A DNA stretch of 64,000 nt from Georgenia sp. M64 (GTDB lineage Bacteria > Actinomycetota > Actinomycetes > Actinomycetales > Actinomycetaceae). Positions 18,925-26,637 of the stretch are shown here, piece by piece. Position 1 is the stretch's first letter; the number at the start of each line of letters is the position of its first letter. The DNA lies in assembly GCF_038049925.1 (NCBI RefSeq), contig NZ_CP145809.1, positions 2,638,599-2,702,598 of the forward strand. The letters run 5' to 3'. The position numbers and the translations under genes were made by a program. The notes below the pieces were generated by a model that was not told where the DNA came from, made no database searches, and saw only the letters and a program-made list of their open reading frames with translations.

Positions 18925-19287
18925 ATGGACATCGACGACGTGCGCCACCGGCTGGACGAGTTCGCCGCGGAACGTGACTGGGCGCAGTTCCACACCCCGC
19001 GCAACCTCGTGCTCGCGCTCGTCGGCGAGGTCGGCGAGCTGGCGGAGCTCGTGCAGTGGCGCACCGACGAGCAGGTGCTGGCGTACGCCCGGACCGACGA
19101 CGGGAAGGTGGCCCTCGCCGACGAGCTCGCCGACGTGTTCACCTACCTCGTCGGGGTGGCCGAGGCCGTGGGGATCGACCTCGACGACGCCGTCCACGCC
19201 AAGATCTCGAAGAACGCGCAGAAGTACCCGCCCGACCTCTCACGCGGTTCGAACGCGAAGTACACCGAGCTCGGCGGGGCCGGCTGA
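18925..19287 (+). CDS. MazG-like nucleotide pyrophosphohydrolase
   Basis: A 120-residue all-alpha NTP pyrophosphatase of the MazG/dCTPase superfamily, which removes pyrophosphate from abnormal or excess (d)NTPs. The metal-binding pattern EVGELAE (about residues 35-41) and DELADVFTYL (about 72-81) is complete. The ATG at 18925 stands in a short gap after the divergent hydrolase gene. It is the single-domain form, close to the length of eukaryotic dCTPase-like enzymes. Confidence 0.88.
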   Translation: MDIDDVRHRLDEFAAERDWAQFHTPRNLVLALVGEVGELAELVQWRTDEQVLAYARTDDGKVALADELADVFTYLVGVAEAVGIDLDDAVHAKISKNAQKYPPDLSRGSNAKYTELGGAG

Positions 19288-19315
19288 GCGGCGGGCGAAG
19301 GTCCGTGCGGGCGGC

Positions 19316-19690
19316 TCAGCCGACTCGCACCTCGGGCCCGACCCAGATGTCCGCGCCACGCGGGGCACGGGCCTGCCCGGTGCGCCGGACCACGACCGGC
19401 ACGCGCGCAGGCGCGGGCGTGGGTGACGGCCGCCCGTGCCGCTGGCCGTCGTACCGGGCGCGGCGCCCGGGGTCGCGCAGGACCTCGTAGGCCGCCATGA
19501 CACGCCCCAGCGCCCGGTCGTGCGCCGCGTCGCCCGACGGGCCGGCAGCCGCGCGGCTGTCCGGGTGGTGCTCACGCACGAGCGCGCGGTACGCGCGGCT
19601 GATCGCGTCCGCACCAGCGGCCGGGCCGACCCCCAGCACGCGGTAGAGGTCGGTGTCGTCAAGGTCGGTGTCGTCGAGGTCAGGGTTCAC
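19316..19690 (-). CDS. J-domain (DnaJ-like) protein
   Basis: A 124-residue protein with an N-terminal J domain, including YRVLGV, the HPD motif in REHHPDSRA and a following helix ending in DPGRRARYD. It should stimulate an Hsp70 partner, but it lacks the zinc and C-terminal client domains of full DnaJ. The GTG at 19690 follows AGGAAGG and overlaps the stop of the upstream gene in GTGA. A short DLDDT repeat precedes the J domain. The HspR-like regulator encoded just beyond suggests a heat-shock role. Confidence 0.85.
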   Translation of the reverse strand: MNPDLDDTDLDDTDLYRVLGVGPAAGADAISRAYRALVREHHPDSRAAAGPSGDAAHDRALGRVMAAYEVLRDPGRRARYDGQRHGRPSPTPAPARVPVVVRRTGQARAPRGADIWVGPEVRVG

Positions 19691-20061
19691 AGCCGGCCTT
19701 CCTGGGCATGCGGAAAGCGTCGCGCGGCACGGTTCTCCGTGCCGCGCGACGTGCCGTCCGTGCGCCGCGGAGGTGCCCGCTGGTGCGCCCAGCCGTCGGT
19801 GCCGGGTCCGTGCGGGCGCAGGGTGAGCGCGGGTGCGGCCGCGGCGCGCCATCGCCGGGCGGCCGCCGGCCGCCTGGTGGCTCCGCGGCCGGCGCGGAGG
19901 CGCTCCCGGGGCGGGTGAGGGCCGTCCCAGGCCTCCGCGACGATCTCGTCGAACTCGGCGCGCAGCAGGAGCTCGTCCTCGATCACCAGCTCGAGGAACG
20001 CCTCGTTCCGCGCGGTCGCGCCGCCGGGCACGACGGGCGACGTCGCTCGCTGCACGGTCAT
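19687..20061 (-). CDS. Hypothetical protein coupled to J-domain gene
   Basis: A 124-residue protein. Its first half is acidic and helical (NEAFLELVIEDELLLRAEFDEIVAEAWDG) and the rest is Arg/Pro/Ala-rich and probably disordered. The ATG at 20061 begins the operon, and its stop overlaps the GTG of the J-domain gene. I do not recognise the family. The position between an HspR-type regulator and a J-domain gene suggests a small stress-induced protein, perhaps filling the place of Hsp20 or a client adaptor. That is inference only. Confidence 0.7.
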   Translation of the reverse strand: MTVQRATSPVVPGGATARNEAFLELVIEDELLLRAEFDEIVAEAWDGPHPPRERLRAGRGATRRPAAARRWRAAAAPALTLRPHGPGTDGWAHQRAPPRRTDGTSRGTENRAARRFPHAQEGRL

Positions 20062-20098
20062 CGTCGATCCACCTGCCGGGTCCATCCGAAGACGTCCA

Positions 20099-20121
20099 CG
20101 GTCACCGATCTGTGGTGACCG
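20099..20121. promoter_or_regulatory. Inverted-repeat operator between hspR-like and J-domain genes
   Basis: CGGTCACC and GGTGACCG form perfect 8-bp arms around a 7-nt spacer in the 119-bp divergent promoter region. The arm length and 7-nt spacing are like the HspR HAIR element, but the arm sequence differs. A smaller palindrome TAGC-ACC-GCTA lies a little nearer to the regulator gene. Confidence 0.7.
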
Positions 20122-20180
20122 CCACACATTTCTTATAGCACCGCTAGGATCTGTTTTCAAGAGCCGCCGAAGGAGCACCC

Positions 20181-20561
20181 ATGCCGCGCAGAGGGTCCCG
20201 CACGGCCGGGGAGGCCCGACCGGACCTCGGGCCCGGGGCCGATCCCGGGCCGGACCCCGCCCGTGGCGTGTACGGGATCTCGGTGGCGGCACAGCTCGTC
20301 GGGGCGGACCCCCAGAGCCTGCGCCTGTACGAGCGCCGGGGCCTCCTCGAGCCTGCCCGCACCCCGGGCGGGACCCGTCGCTACAGCGCGGACGACGTCA
20401 CCCGGCTCGCCCGCATCGGCGCCCTCCTCGACGACGGTCTCAACCTCGCCGGCGTCTCCGCCGTCCTGGACCTCGAGGCCGACAACGCGCGCCTGCGGGC
20501 ACGGCTGGACGCCCACGAGGCGGCCGAGGGATCGCCGGACGGCGGGCGGCCCGGGCGCTGA
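20181..20561 (+). CDS. MerR-family regulator, HspR-like
   Basis: A 126-residue regulator with a winged-helix MerR DNA-binding domain (about residues 30-100): YGISVAAQLVGADPQSLRLYERRGLLEPARTPGGTRRYS, quoted here only in part as SLRLYERRGLL and GGTRRYS. The Arg/Tyr-rich recognition region and the following GLNLAGVSAVLDLE helix closely resemble HspR, the heat-shock repressor of actinobacteria. The C-terminal tail is short, with no metal- or drug-binding domain. It is divergent from the J-domain operon and probably controls it through the palindrome at 20099-20121. Confidence 0.82.
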   Translation: MPRRGSRTAGEARPDLGPGADPGPDPARGVYGISVAAQLVGADPQSLRLYERRGLLEPARTPGGTRRYSADDVTRLARIGALLDDGLNLAGVSAVLDLEADNARLRARLDAHEAAEGSPDGGRPGR

Positions 20562-20562
20562 G

Positions 20563-20991
20563 TCAGGGCTGCGGCTCGAGGACGAACAGCGGGATCTCGC
20601 GCTCGGTGCGCTCCTGGTACGCGGCGTAGTCGGGGAAGACGGCCACCGCACGCTCCCACCACGCGGCCCGCTCGGCCCCGGTGAGCAGCCGGGCCCGCAC
20701 GTCGACGACCTCCGGGCCGTCCTGCAGGCGCACCGCGGGGTCGGCGAGGAGGTTGTGGTACCAGGCGGGGTGGGCCGGGGCGCCGCCCTGGGAGGCGACG
20801 GCGAGGTAGGCGCCGTCGTGCTCGACCCGCATGACCGGCACCTTGCGGACCTTGCCGCTGCGCGCACCCCGCATGGTCATGACGACGACCGGCAGGTGCC
20901 CGCGCAGTGTGGTCCCGCGCGTCCCGCCCGAGGCCTCGTACTCCTCGACCTGCTCGCGCACCCACCGCTGCGGGCTCGGGCCGTACTCCAT
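20563..20991 (-). CDS. Deazaflavin (F420)-dependent nitroreductase family protein
   Basis: A 142-residue split-barrel protein of the Ddn/nitroreductase family, which is common in actinobacteria. Family signatures include MTMRGARSGKVRKVPVMRVEHDGAYLAVASQGG (phosphate-side cofactor loop; key residues GARSGK and SQGG) and HPAWYHNLLADP. These enzymes use reduced F420 to reduce quinones or nitro compounds. It starts at ATG 20991 and ends one base from the MerR gene, to which it is convergent. Confidence 0.88.
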   Translation of the reverse strand: MEYGPSPQRWVREQVEEYEASGGTRGTTLRGHLPVVVMTMRGARSGKVRKVPVMRVEHDGAYLAVASQGGAPAHPAWYHNLLADPAVRLQDGPEVVDVRARLLTGAERAAWWERAVAVFPDYAAYQERTEREIPLFVLEPQP

Positions 20992-21021
20992 GTGTGCTCC
21001 CCTCGTCAGGGGAGCAGTCCA

Positions 21022-22701
21022 TCACGCGGTGGCCTCCGTCCGCGCGGGCGCCACCACCCGTGGACGCCGCGAGCCCCGCGTGCGCCGGCCCGGTCGCGCG
21101 CCCGCCTCGTGCGGCTCCCACCGGAACCGCAGCGCGAGGACGACGAGACCGGCGACGGTCCAGGCCGCCAGGACCGCCAGGTGCGCCCACCCCGGGCCGG
21201 CGGCGCCGGGCGCGACGGCGTCGGTCATGGCCCGGGCGGCGTGCCGGAGGGGGAAGAACCAGCCGACGGCGTCGACCACCGGCGGGTAGGTCACCCCGAC
21301 GACGAAGATGTCGGAGATGAACGACAGCGGCAGCAGCGTGCCGAGCGCGACGCCGACGGCGCCCTGCGCCGTGTGCACGAGCGAGGCGACCGCGACGCCG
21401 AGCACCGCGAGGCAGACGGTCGCGAGCACGAACGTCCCCAGCGCCACCGCCCAGCCCGGCGGCAGTGGGGTGGCGAACACCACCCGCGCCAGGACGGCGA
21501 TGAGCGCGAGCGTGAGGAGGGCGACGACGAGCGCGCCGGCCACCCGCCCGGTGAGCATCGCCCAGGTCGGCAGCGGGGTGCCGCGCACCCGCTTGAGGGC
21601 GCCTCGCTCGCGGTCCTCGGCCAGGGTCGAGGGCATGTTGACGTATGCCGTCACCGCGGCCCCGTAGACGGCCATCGTCGCGGCGTAGAAGACCCCCAGC
21701 TGCTGACCGTCGTCCATGACGAGGTCACCGCCGCCGTTGACCGTCGGCACGACGGCGACGAGGACGACCGGGAAGACCACCGCGAAGAACACTGCCGAGG
21801 AGTCGCGCCACAGCGTCGCCCAGGTGTGCGCGACCTGCCCGCCGAGCAGGGCGGCCGCGGACGGAGGAGCCGCGCGTCGCGACACGGCGTCGCCGGGCCG
21901 CGCACGGACCCGCCGCGTCCTCGCCGTCGCCTCGGGGCGGCCCGGCCGCAGCGCCCACGCGGCCATCGCGGCGCCGGCCACGCCCCACGCCGCCAGGGCG
22001 CCGAGGTGGTCGAGCTGGAACCCCGAACCCGTGAGGAAGGGGTTGAGCGCGTCCCCGAGGAGCGCCACGAGGTGCTTGAGCGGGAAGGCCCACCCGAGCG
22101 ACTCCATCCAGGCGGGCATCTGCCCGCCGACCATGAAGATGTCGGAGACGAACGCCAGAGGGATGACGATCCCGTTGGTCACCGCGAGGGTCGCCTGCGG
22201 GGTGGGCAGCAGCAGCGCGAGGGCCAGGCCGCACATGCTGAAGGTCAGCGAGGCCACCGCGAGGGTGACGACGACGGCGAGGACGGTCCGGCCGAGGATC
22301 TGGACGCCGTAGAAGGCCGCGCCGGTGCCCAGGACGAGCGCGCACGCGAGGAGCCCGAGGAGGACCGCGGCCCCGACCCGGCCGCCGAGGAGCGCCCAGC
22401 GCGGCAGCGGCGTCCCGCCCTGCCGCTTGAGGACCCCGGTGGCCCGTGCCTCGGCCAGGCCCACGGCGAGGAAGGAGAAGCTCGCCATGACCACCCCGAA
22501 CGACGCCATCCCGGGGGCGAGGAACTGCGCCAGGCGCACCCCGCCGCGCGCGTCGACGGTCTCGTTGCCGAGGAGCGCGGCGAGCAGGACGAAGAAGGCC
22601 AGCGGGAACGCCACGGAGAGGATGAGGGTGATCGGCGTGCGCAGCAGGGTGGCCAGCTCGTGCCGGACCTGGCGCGCGAGGATCCCGGCGTCGCGGCCCA
22701 T
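21022..22701 (-). CDS. ABC-2 exporter permease, fused tandem duplicate
   Basis: A 559-residue membrane protein made of two homologous ABC-2 permease halves (about residues 1-250 and 285-535), each with about six membrane segments. The halves share motifs such as LKRQGGTPLPRWALLGGRV in the first and LKRVRGTPLPTWAMLTGRV in the second. A 35-residue basic linker joins them. This makes one chain serve as the full transmembrane channel. Its ATG overlaps the ATPase stop in TGATG. The substrate is unknown; drug or lipid export is typical. Confidence 0.88.
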   Translation of the reverse strand: MGRDAGILARQVRHELATLLRTPITLILSVAFPLAFFVLLAALLGNETVDARGGVRLAQFLAPGMASFGVVMASFSFLAVGLAEARATGVLKRQGGTPLPRWALLGGRVGAAVLLGLLACALVLGTGAAFYGVQILGRTVLAVVVTLAVASLTFSMCGLALALLLPTPQATLAVTNGIVIPLAFVSDIFMVGGQMPAWMESLGWAFPLKHLVALLGDALNPFLTGSGFQLDHLGALAAWGVAGAAMAAWALRPGRPEATARTRRVRARPGDAVSRRAAPPSAAALLGGQVAHTWATLWRDSSAVFFAVVFPVVLVAVVPTVNGGGDLVMDDGQQLGVFYAATMAVYGAAVTAYVNMPSTLAEDRERGALKRVRGTPLPTWAMLTGRVAGALVVALLTLALIAVLARVVFATPLPPGWAVALGTFVLATVCLAVLGVAVASLVHTAQGAVGVALGTLLPLSFISDIFVVGVTYPPVVDAVGWFFPLRHAARAMTDAVAPGAAGPGWAHLAVLAAWTVAGLVVLALRFRWEPHEAGARPGRRTRGSRRPRVVAPARTEATA

Positions 22702-23618
22702 CAGGTCACCGGCCCCCCGGCCCGCTCCCCCACGAGGTCGAGGTAGACGTCCTCGAGGCTCGGTCGGACCAGCGCGAGGTCGGCGAGCTCGACGCCGCGC
22801 CCGAGCGCCCAGGAGGCGAGGGCCGCGACGTCCGCCGTCGCGGAGCGGGTGCGCACCTCGACGACGTCACCCACCTGCCGCCGGTCGACCCCGAGGGACG
22901 GCAGCTCCCCCACCCCCGTCCCGGGCGGGAGCCGGAAGGAGATGACCGGGGCGAGACCGGCCGCCGTGGCGAGCTCGGCGGGCGTGCCCGCCGCGACGAC
23001 CCGCCCGTGGTCGACGACGACGACGCGGTCGGCCAGGTGCTCGGCCTCGTCGAGGTAGTGGGTGGTGAGCAGGATCGTCGCGCCCAGGTCGCGCAGGCGG
23101 TCCACGAGCTCCCAGGCGCGGCGCCGCGCCGAGGGGTCGAACCCGGTGGTGGGCTCGTCGAGGAAGAGCATCTCGGGCCGGCCGACGATCCCCAGGGCCA
23201 GGTCGAGCCTCCGCCGCTGCCCGCCCGAGAGGGTCCGCACCCGTGCGTCGGCCTTCTCCTCCAGGCCGGTCAGGGCGAGGACCTCGTCGACGGCGCGCGG
23301 GCGGGGGTAGTACCCGGCGTGGAGCCGGACGAGCTCGCGGGGGGTGAACAGCTCCTCGAAGCCGGCCTCCTGGAGCACGACGCCGATGCGCTCGCGGAGC
23401 TCGCGACCGCCGGTCTGCGGGTCCGTGCCGAGCACCCGCACCGTGCCGGCGTCGCGGCGGCGGTACCCCTCGAGGATCTCCACCACGGTGGTCTTGCCGG
23501 CGCCGTTGGGACCGAGCAGCGCCACCACCTCACCGTTGTCGATGGTGAGGTCGAGCCCGTCGACGGCGGTGACGTCGCCGTAGACCTTGCGCAGTCCCTC
23601 GACCTCCACGGCCGCCAT
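22701..23618 (-). CDS. ABC exporter ATP-binding protein
   Basis: A 305-residue ATPase with Walker A GPNGAGKT, signature LSGGQRRR, Walker B MLFLDEP and switch His in TTHYLDEAEHLADR. This is the DrrA/NodI-type subunit of ABC-2 exporters. The ATG at 23618 follows AGGAGG by four or five bases. The open frame extends 33 codons further upstream, but without a ribosome site. It is translationally coupled to the fused permease gene. The C-terminal 90 residues form the variable regulatory tail. Confidence 0.9.
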   Translation of the reverse strand: MAAVEVEGLRKVYGDVTAVDGLDLTIDNGEVVALLGPNGAGKTTVVEILEGYRRRDAGTVRVLGTDPQTGGRELRERIGVVLQEAGFEELFTPRELVRLHAGYYPRPRAVDEVLALTGLEEKADARVRTLSGGQRRRLDLALGIVGRPEMLFLDEPTTGFDPSARRRAWELVDRLRDLGATILLTTHYLDEAEHLADRVVVVDHGRVVAAGTPAELATAAGLAPVISFRLPPGTGVGELPSLGVDRRQVGDVVEVRTRSATADVAALASWALGRGVELADLALVRPSLEDVYLDLVGERAGGPVT

Positions 23619-23728
23619 CGGTCCTCCTGCCCGCCCACCACCAGCCTCCGCCCGCCGGGCGCCCGGCGGCCAGGCACCGAGGTCCCAGGTCACGGCTAGG
23701 GTGGTACGCGAGGACAAGGGGGCAGGCC

Positions 23729-24832
23729 GTGCCGTTCGCCGACGAGCTCATCGGGCCCGGCACCGCCCGGGCGCTGCGCGACGCCGTCCGGGCAGCCGGT
23801 GCGTCCCGTGTCGACGGCGCGTCCGCCGGCCCGCTCGACGAGGCGGTCCACGCCCTGGGCCCGCTCCCCCTGCGCGCACGCAGCGACCTCCTCCGGGACG
23901 CGCTCCTGGCCGAGGTCCCGGGCGACCTCGCGACGCTCGCCGTCACGGTCAGGCGGGCCGCCGGGGACCCCGGGTTCACCGGGTGGCTCATCTGGCCCGT
24001 CACCACCGCCGTCGCCCGGCGGGCGATCGAGGACGGCGCACCGGCGGCGCTCGACGACGCCCTGCGCCTGCTCGCCGAGCTCACCCCGCGGCTGACGTCG
24101 GAGTTCGCGCTGCGCCCGCTCCTGCGCCACGACCTGCCCCGCACCCTGGCCGCCGCCGCCCGCTGGACGTCCGACCCCGACCCGCACGTGCGCCGGTTGG
24201 CGAGCGAGGGCACCCGGCCCTACCTGTCGTGGGCCGTCCGGGTCCCGGCCCTGGTGGCCGCGCCGGTGACCGTCCCGCTCCTGGACGCCCTCTACCGCGA
24301 CGAGTCGGAGATGGTCCGGCGATCGGTGGCGAACCACCTCAACGACCTCAGCCGGCACGCGCCGGAGGTCGCGGTCGAGGTGGCCGGGCGGTGGTCGGCG
24401 GCACCGGCACCGCACACGTCCGCCGTCGTCCGCCACGCGATGCGCACGCTCGTCAGGCGCGGCGACCCCGGCGCGCTCGCCCTGCTCGGCTTCGGCGGCG
24501 CGGCCGCCGAGGTGAGCGGGCCGGTCCTCGACCGGACCGCCCTCGCCCGGGGCGAGACGCTGACCTTCACCGCCACCGTCACGAACCCCGGCCCGGGCAC
24601 CGCACGGCTGTCCGTGGACTACGTCGTCCACTACCGCAAGGCCGACGGCACGCTGCGCCCGAAGACCTTCAAGCTCAGGCAGGTGGTCCTCGACGCCGGC
24701 GAGTCGGTCGAGGTGACCCGGCGCCACGCCTTCCGCGACCTCAGCACCCGGCGCCACCACCCCGGTGAGCACCGCCTCGGGCTGCTCGTCAACGGACGCG
24801 CCACCGACACGGCCGACTTCACGCTCACGTGA
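23729..24832 (+). CDS. AlkC-like DNA alkylation repair glycosylase
   Basis: A 367-residue protein of the AlkC/AlkD HEAT-repeat glycosylases, which remove N3-methyl purines without flipping the base. The N-terminal two thirds (about 1-265) are helical repeats with the motif LRRLASEGTRPYLSWA/VRRSVANHLNDLS. The C-terminal 100 residues are a beta-rich Ig-like domain (GETLTFTATVTNPGPG, LSVDYVVHYRKADG), the feature that separates AlkC from AlkD. It starts at GTG 23729. It stands alone between an exporter operon and tRNA-Ala. Confidence 0.83.
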   Translation: MPFADELIGPGTARALRDAVRAAGASRVDGASAGPLDEAVHALGPLPLRARSDLLRDALLAEVPGDLATLAVTVRRAAGDPGFTGWLIWPVTTAVARRAIEDGAPAALDDALRLLAELTPRLTSEFALRPLLRHDLPRTLAAAARWTSDPDPHVRRLASEGTRPYLSWAVRVPALVAAPVTVPLLDALYRDESEMVRRSVANHLNDLSRHAPEVAVEVAGRWSAAPAPHTSAVVRHAMRTLVRRGDPGALALLGFGGAAAEVSGPVLDRTALARGETLTFTATVTNPGPGTARLSVDYVVHYRKADGTLRPKTFKLRQVVLDAGESVEVTRRHAFRDLSTRRHHPGEHRLGLLVNGRATDTADFTLT

Positions 24833-24890
24833 GGGCCGTACCCGGGCCCACGGCGGGCGGGCCGGCCCCACGGGAGGGCCGAGAAGCACG

Positions 24891-24924
24891 AAGCCCGGCT
24901 CCTCGGGCAGAGGATCCGGGCTTG
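24891..24924 (-). terminator. Terminator downstream of tRNA-Ala
   Basis: AAGCCCGG and CCGGGCTT form perfect 8-bp arms with an 18-nt loop, beginning 16 bp past the tRNA 3' end and lying between it and the convergent AlkC-like gene. Confidence 0.7.
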
Positions 24925-24939
24925 TCGACACCGATCTGT

Positions 24940-25012
24940 GGAGCTAGAGGGATTCGAACCCTCGACCTCTTCCATGCCATGGAAGCGCGCTACCAACTGC
25001 GCCATAGCCCCG
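24940..25012 (-). tRNA. tRNA-Ala (anticodon GGC)
   Basis: A 73-nt cloverleaf. The acceptor GGGGCTA pairs with TAGCTCC with one G-T pair. The T arm has GGTTCGAATCC and the anticodon stem is CTTCC/GGAAG. The loop ATGGCAT places GGC at 34-36 (24977-24979). The discriminator base is A and CCA is not encoded. It reads GCC, a very common Ala codon in this window. Confidence 0.97.
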
Positions 25013-25139
25013 CTGCCCCGTGGGGCGTGGACTACTTTAGGCCATCGGTGGGGCCCAACACCAAATCGGTCCGCCCCGCTCCGGCGTGACCCTCACCACG
25101 GGAGACCGCCCGGCGTGTCGGCGGTCTACCGTGTGGGAC

Positions 25140-25553
25140 ATGAGCGAGAGCACCAGTGCCGCGGAGGAACGCGCGATCGCCTACGCGCAGCACCTGTTCG
25201 ACCTCGCCCGGGACGGCGACGCCGCCGCACTGCGGACGGCCCTGGACGCCGGGGTGCCGGTGAACCTCACCAACGCCAACGGCGACACGCTCCTCATCCT
25301 CGCCGCGTACCACCGCCACGGGGACGTCGTGCGGGTCCTCCTCGACCACGGCGCGGACGTCCACCGGCACAACGACCGCGGCCAGAACGCGCTCGTCTCG
25401 GCGGTCTTCCAGCAGGACGCCCCGGTCGTGCGGATGCTCCTCGACGCCGGCGCCGACCCGGCCGCAGGCACCCCGTCGGCCGTCGACACGGCCCGGGCGT
25501 TCGGCCTGCCCGCGATGGCCGAGCTGCTCGAGGAGCACCGGCCCTCGCCGTGA
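25140..25553 (+). CDS. Ankyrin-repeat protein
   Basis: A 137-residue soluble protein with about three ankyrin repeats (NANGDTLLILAAYHRHGDVV, NDRGQNALVSAVFQQDAPVV and a shorter last one). These form a protein-binding surface. An N-terminal helix (AIAYAQHLFDLARDGD) caps the array. It starts at ATG 25140 and converges with the phosphoglycerate mutase-type gene. No partner is obvious; similar actinobacterial proteins sit beside catalase or phosphatase genes. Confidence 0.87.
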   Translation: MSESTSAAEERAIAYAQHLFDLARDGDAAALRTALDAGVPVNLTNANGDTLLILAAYHRHGDVVRVLLDHGADVHRHNDRGQNALVSAVFQQDAPVVRMLLDAGADPAAGTPSAVDTARAFGLPAMAELLEEHRPSP

Positions 25554-25590
25554 GGACGAGCCGGTCCTGACGACGGGCGAGGACGGGCCC

Positions 25591-26208
25591 TCAGTCCAGA
25601 CCGAGGTTGTAGGCGCTCAGGCGCCAGACGGGCTCCCGGCCGGGGTTGGGGTGCATGAGGGTCCAGGCGCAGTTCTCGAGGCCGGTCAGCCCGAACCACT
25701 CCATGGGGTCCAGGCCCATGAGCACGGTCTGCCCCAGCGTGATCGCGGCGCCGTGCGCGACGACGACGAGGGTGTCGTGCTCGCCGAGATCGGCGGCTGC
25801 CTCGGCGACGGCCTGCGCGACGCGTGCGCCGCAGTCGCCGCGGGTCTCCGCACCGACGCCGTCGGGCTCACGGCCGCGGCGCCACGCCTGGAAGGCGTCG
25901 GGCCAGCCCTGCTTGATCTCGTCCTGGGTCAGGCCCTCCCACGCGCCGAAGCTGCGCTCGCGCAGCCGGGGGTCCGCGATGGGGACGATGCCCGTGAGGT
26001 CGGCGAGGGCCTTGGCCGTCTCGGTCGCGCGCGCGAGGTCGGAGGTGATGATGCGGGTGGGCTCGAGCCCGGTCAGTGCGGTCGCCGCCAGGGTGGCCTG
26101 TCGGCGGCCGTCGTCGTTGAGGCCGATGTCCACCTGGCCCTGGAGACGATGATCCTTGTTGAAGTCGGTCTGGCCGTGGCGCCACAGGACGACCGTGCCG
26201 GCGGTCAT
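25591..26208 (-). CDS. Histidine phosphatase family protein (phosphoglycerate mutase-like)
   Basis: A 205-residue enzyme of the histidine phosphatase superfamily. The phospho-acceptor motif LWRHGQT is at residues 8-14 and the second catalytic His is in VVVAHGAAI. Conserved Arg and Glu occur in RLRERSFGAWEGLT. The physiological substrate in this conserved position after rsfS is not settled; glucosyl-3-phosphoglycerate phosphatase-like roles are possible. Its ATG overlaps the rsfS stop in ATGA, so it is the last gene of the nadD operon. Confidence 0.88.
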   Translation of the reverse strand: MTAGTVVLWRHGQTDFNKDHRLQGQVDIGLNDDGRRQATLAATALTGLEPTRIITSDLARATETAKALADLTGIVPIADPRLRERSFGAWEGLTQDEIKQGWPDAFQAWRRGREPDGVGAETRGDCGARVAQAVAEAAADLGEHDTLVVVAHGAAITLGQTVLMGLDPMEWFGLTGLENCAWTLMHPNPGREPVWRLSAYNLGLD

Positions 26209-26600
26209 GAGTCGCCGGCCTCGTCCTCCGCAGCGGCGTAGAGGTCGGCGGGGAGCTCGACGACCGGGCAGTCCTTCCAGAGGCGCTCGAGCGCGTAGTA
26301 CTCGCGGTCCTCCTCGTGCTGGACGTGCACGACGATGTCGGCGTAGTCCATGAGCACCCAGCGGGCCTCGGTGACACCCTCCTTGCGGACGGTCCGCGCC
26401 CCCTCCTTGTGGAGGGCCTCGTCGATGGCCTCGACGATGGACTTGACCTGGCGCTCGTTGCTGCCGGACACCACGAGGAAGACGTCGGTGAGCACGAGCC
26501 GCTCGCTCACGTCGAGCGCGATGATCTCCTTGGCCTTCTTGTCGGCCGCGGCGCGCGCGGCCACGACGGCGAGGTGGCGCGACTTGTCGTCAGCGGACAC
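26205..26600 (-). CDS. rsfS: Ribosome silencing factor RsfS
   Basis: A 131-residue RsfS/Iojap protein that binds ribosomal protein L14 and blocks subunit joining during starvation. Hallmarks are DVFLVVSGSNERQVKSIVEAI and WVLMDYADIVVHV, followed by REYYALERLWKDCP. It starts at GTG 26600 after GAGGAG. It lies in its usual place downstream of nadD, here separated by the anchored Pro/Glu-rich protein, and overlaps the phosphatase gene. Confidence 0.95.
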   Translation of the reverse strand: MSADDKSRHLAVVAARAAADKKAKEIIALDVSERLVLTDVFLVVSGSNERQVKSIVEAIDEALHKEGARTVRKEGVTEARWVLMDYADIVVHVQHEEDREYYALERLWKDCPVVELPADLYAAAEDEAGDS

Positions 26601-26637
26601 GGGACTCCTCAGAATGGGACGGGACTGAAGAGCGATC

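Noticed and set aside
24891-25012. tRNA-Ala as an integration site of a mobile element
   Set aside because: No integrase and no repeated tRNA 3' end within the window.
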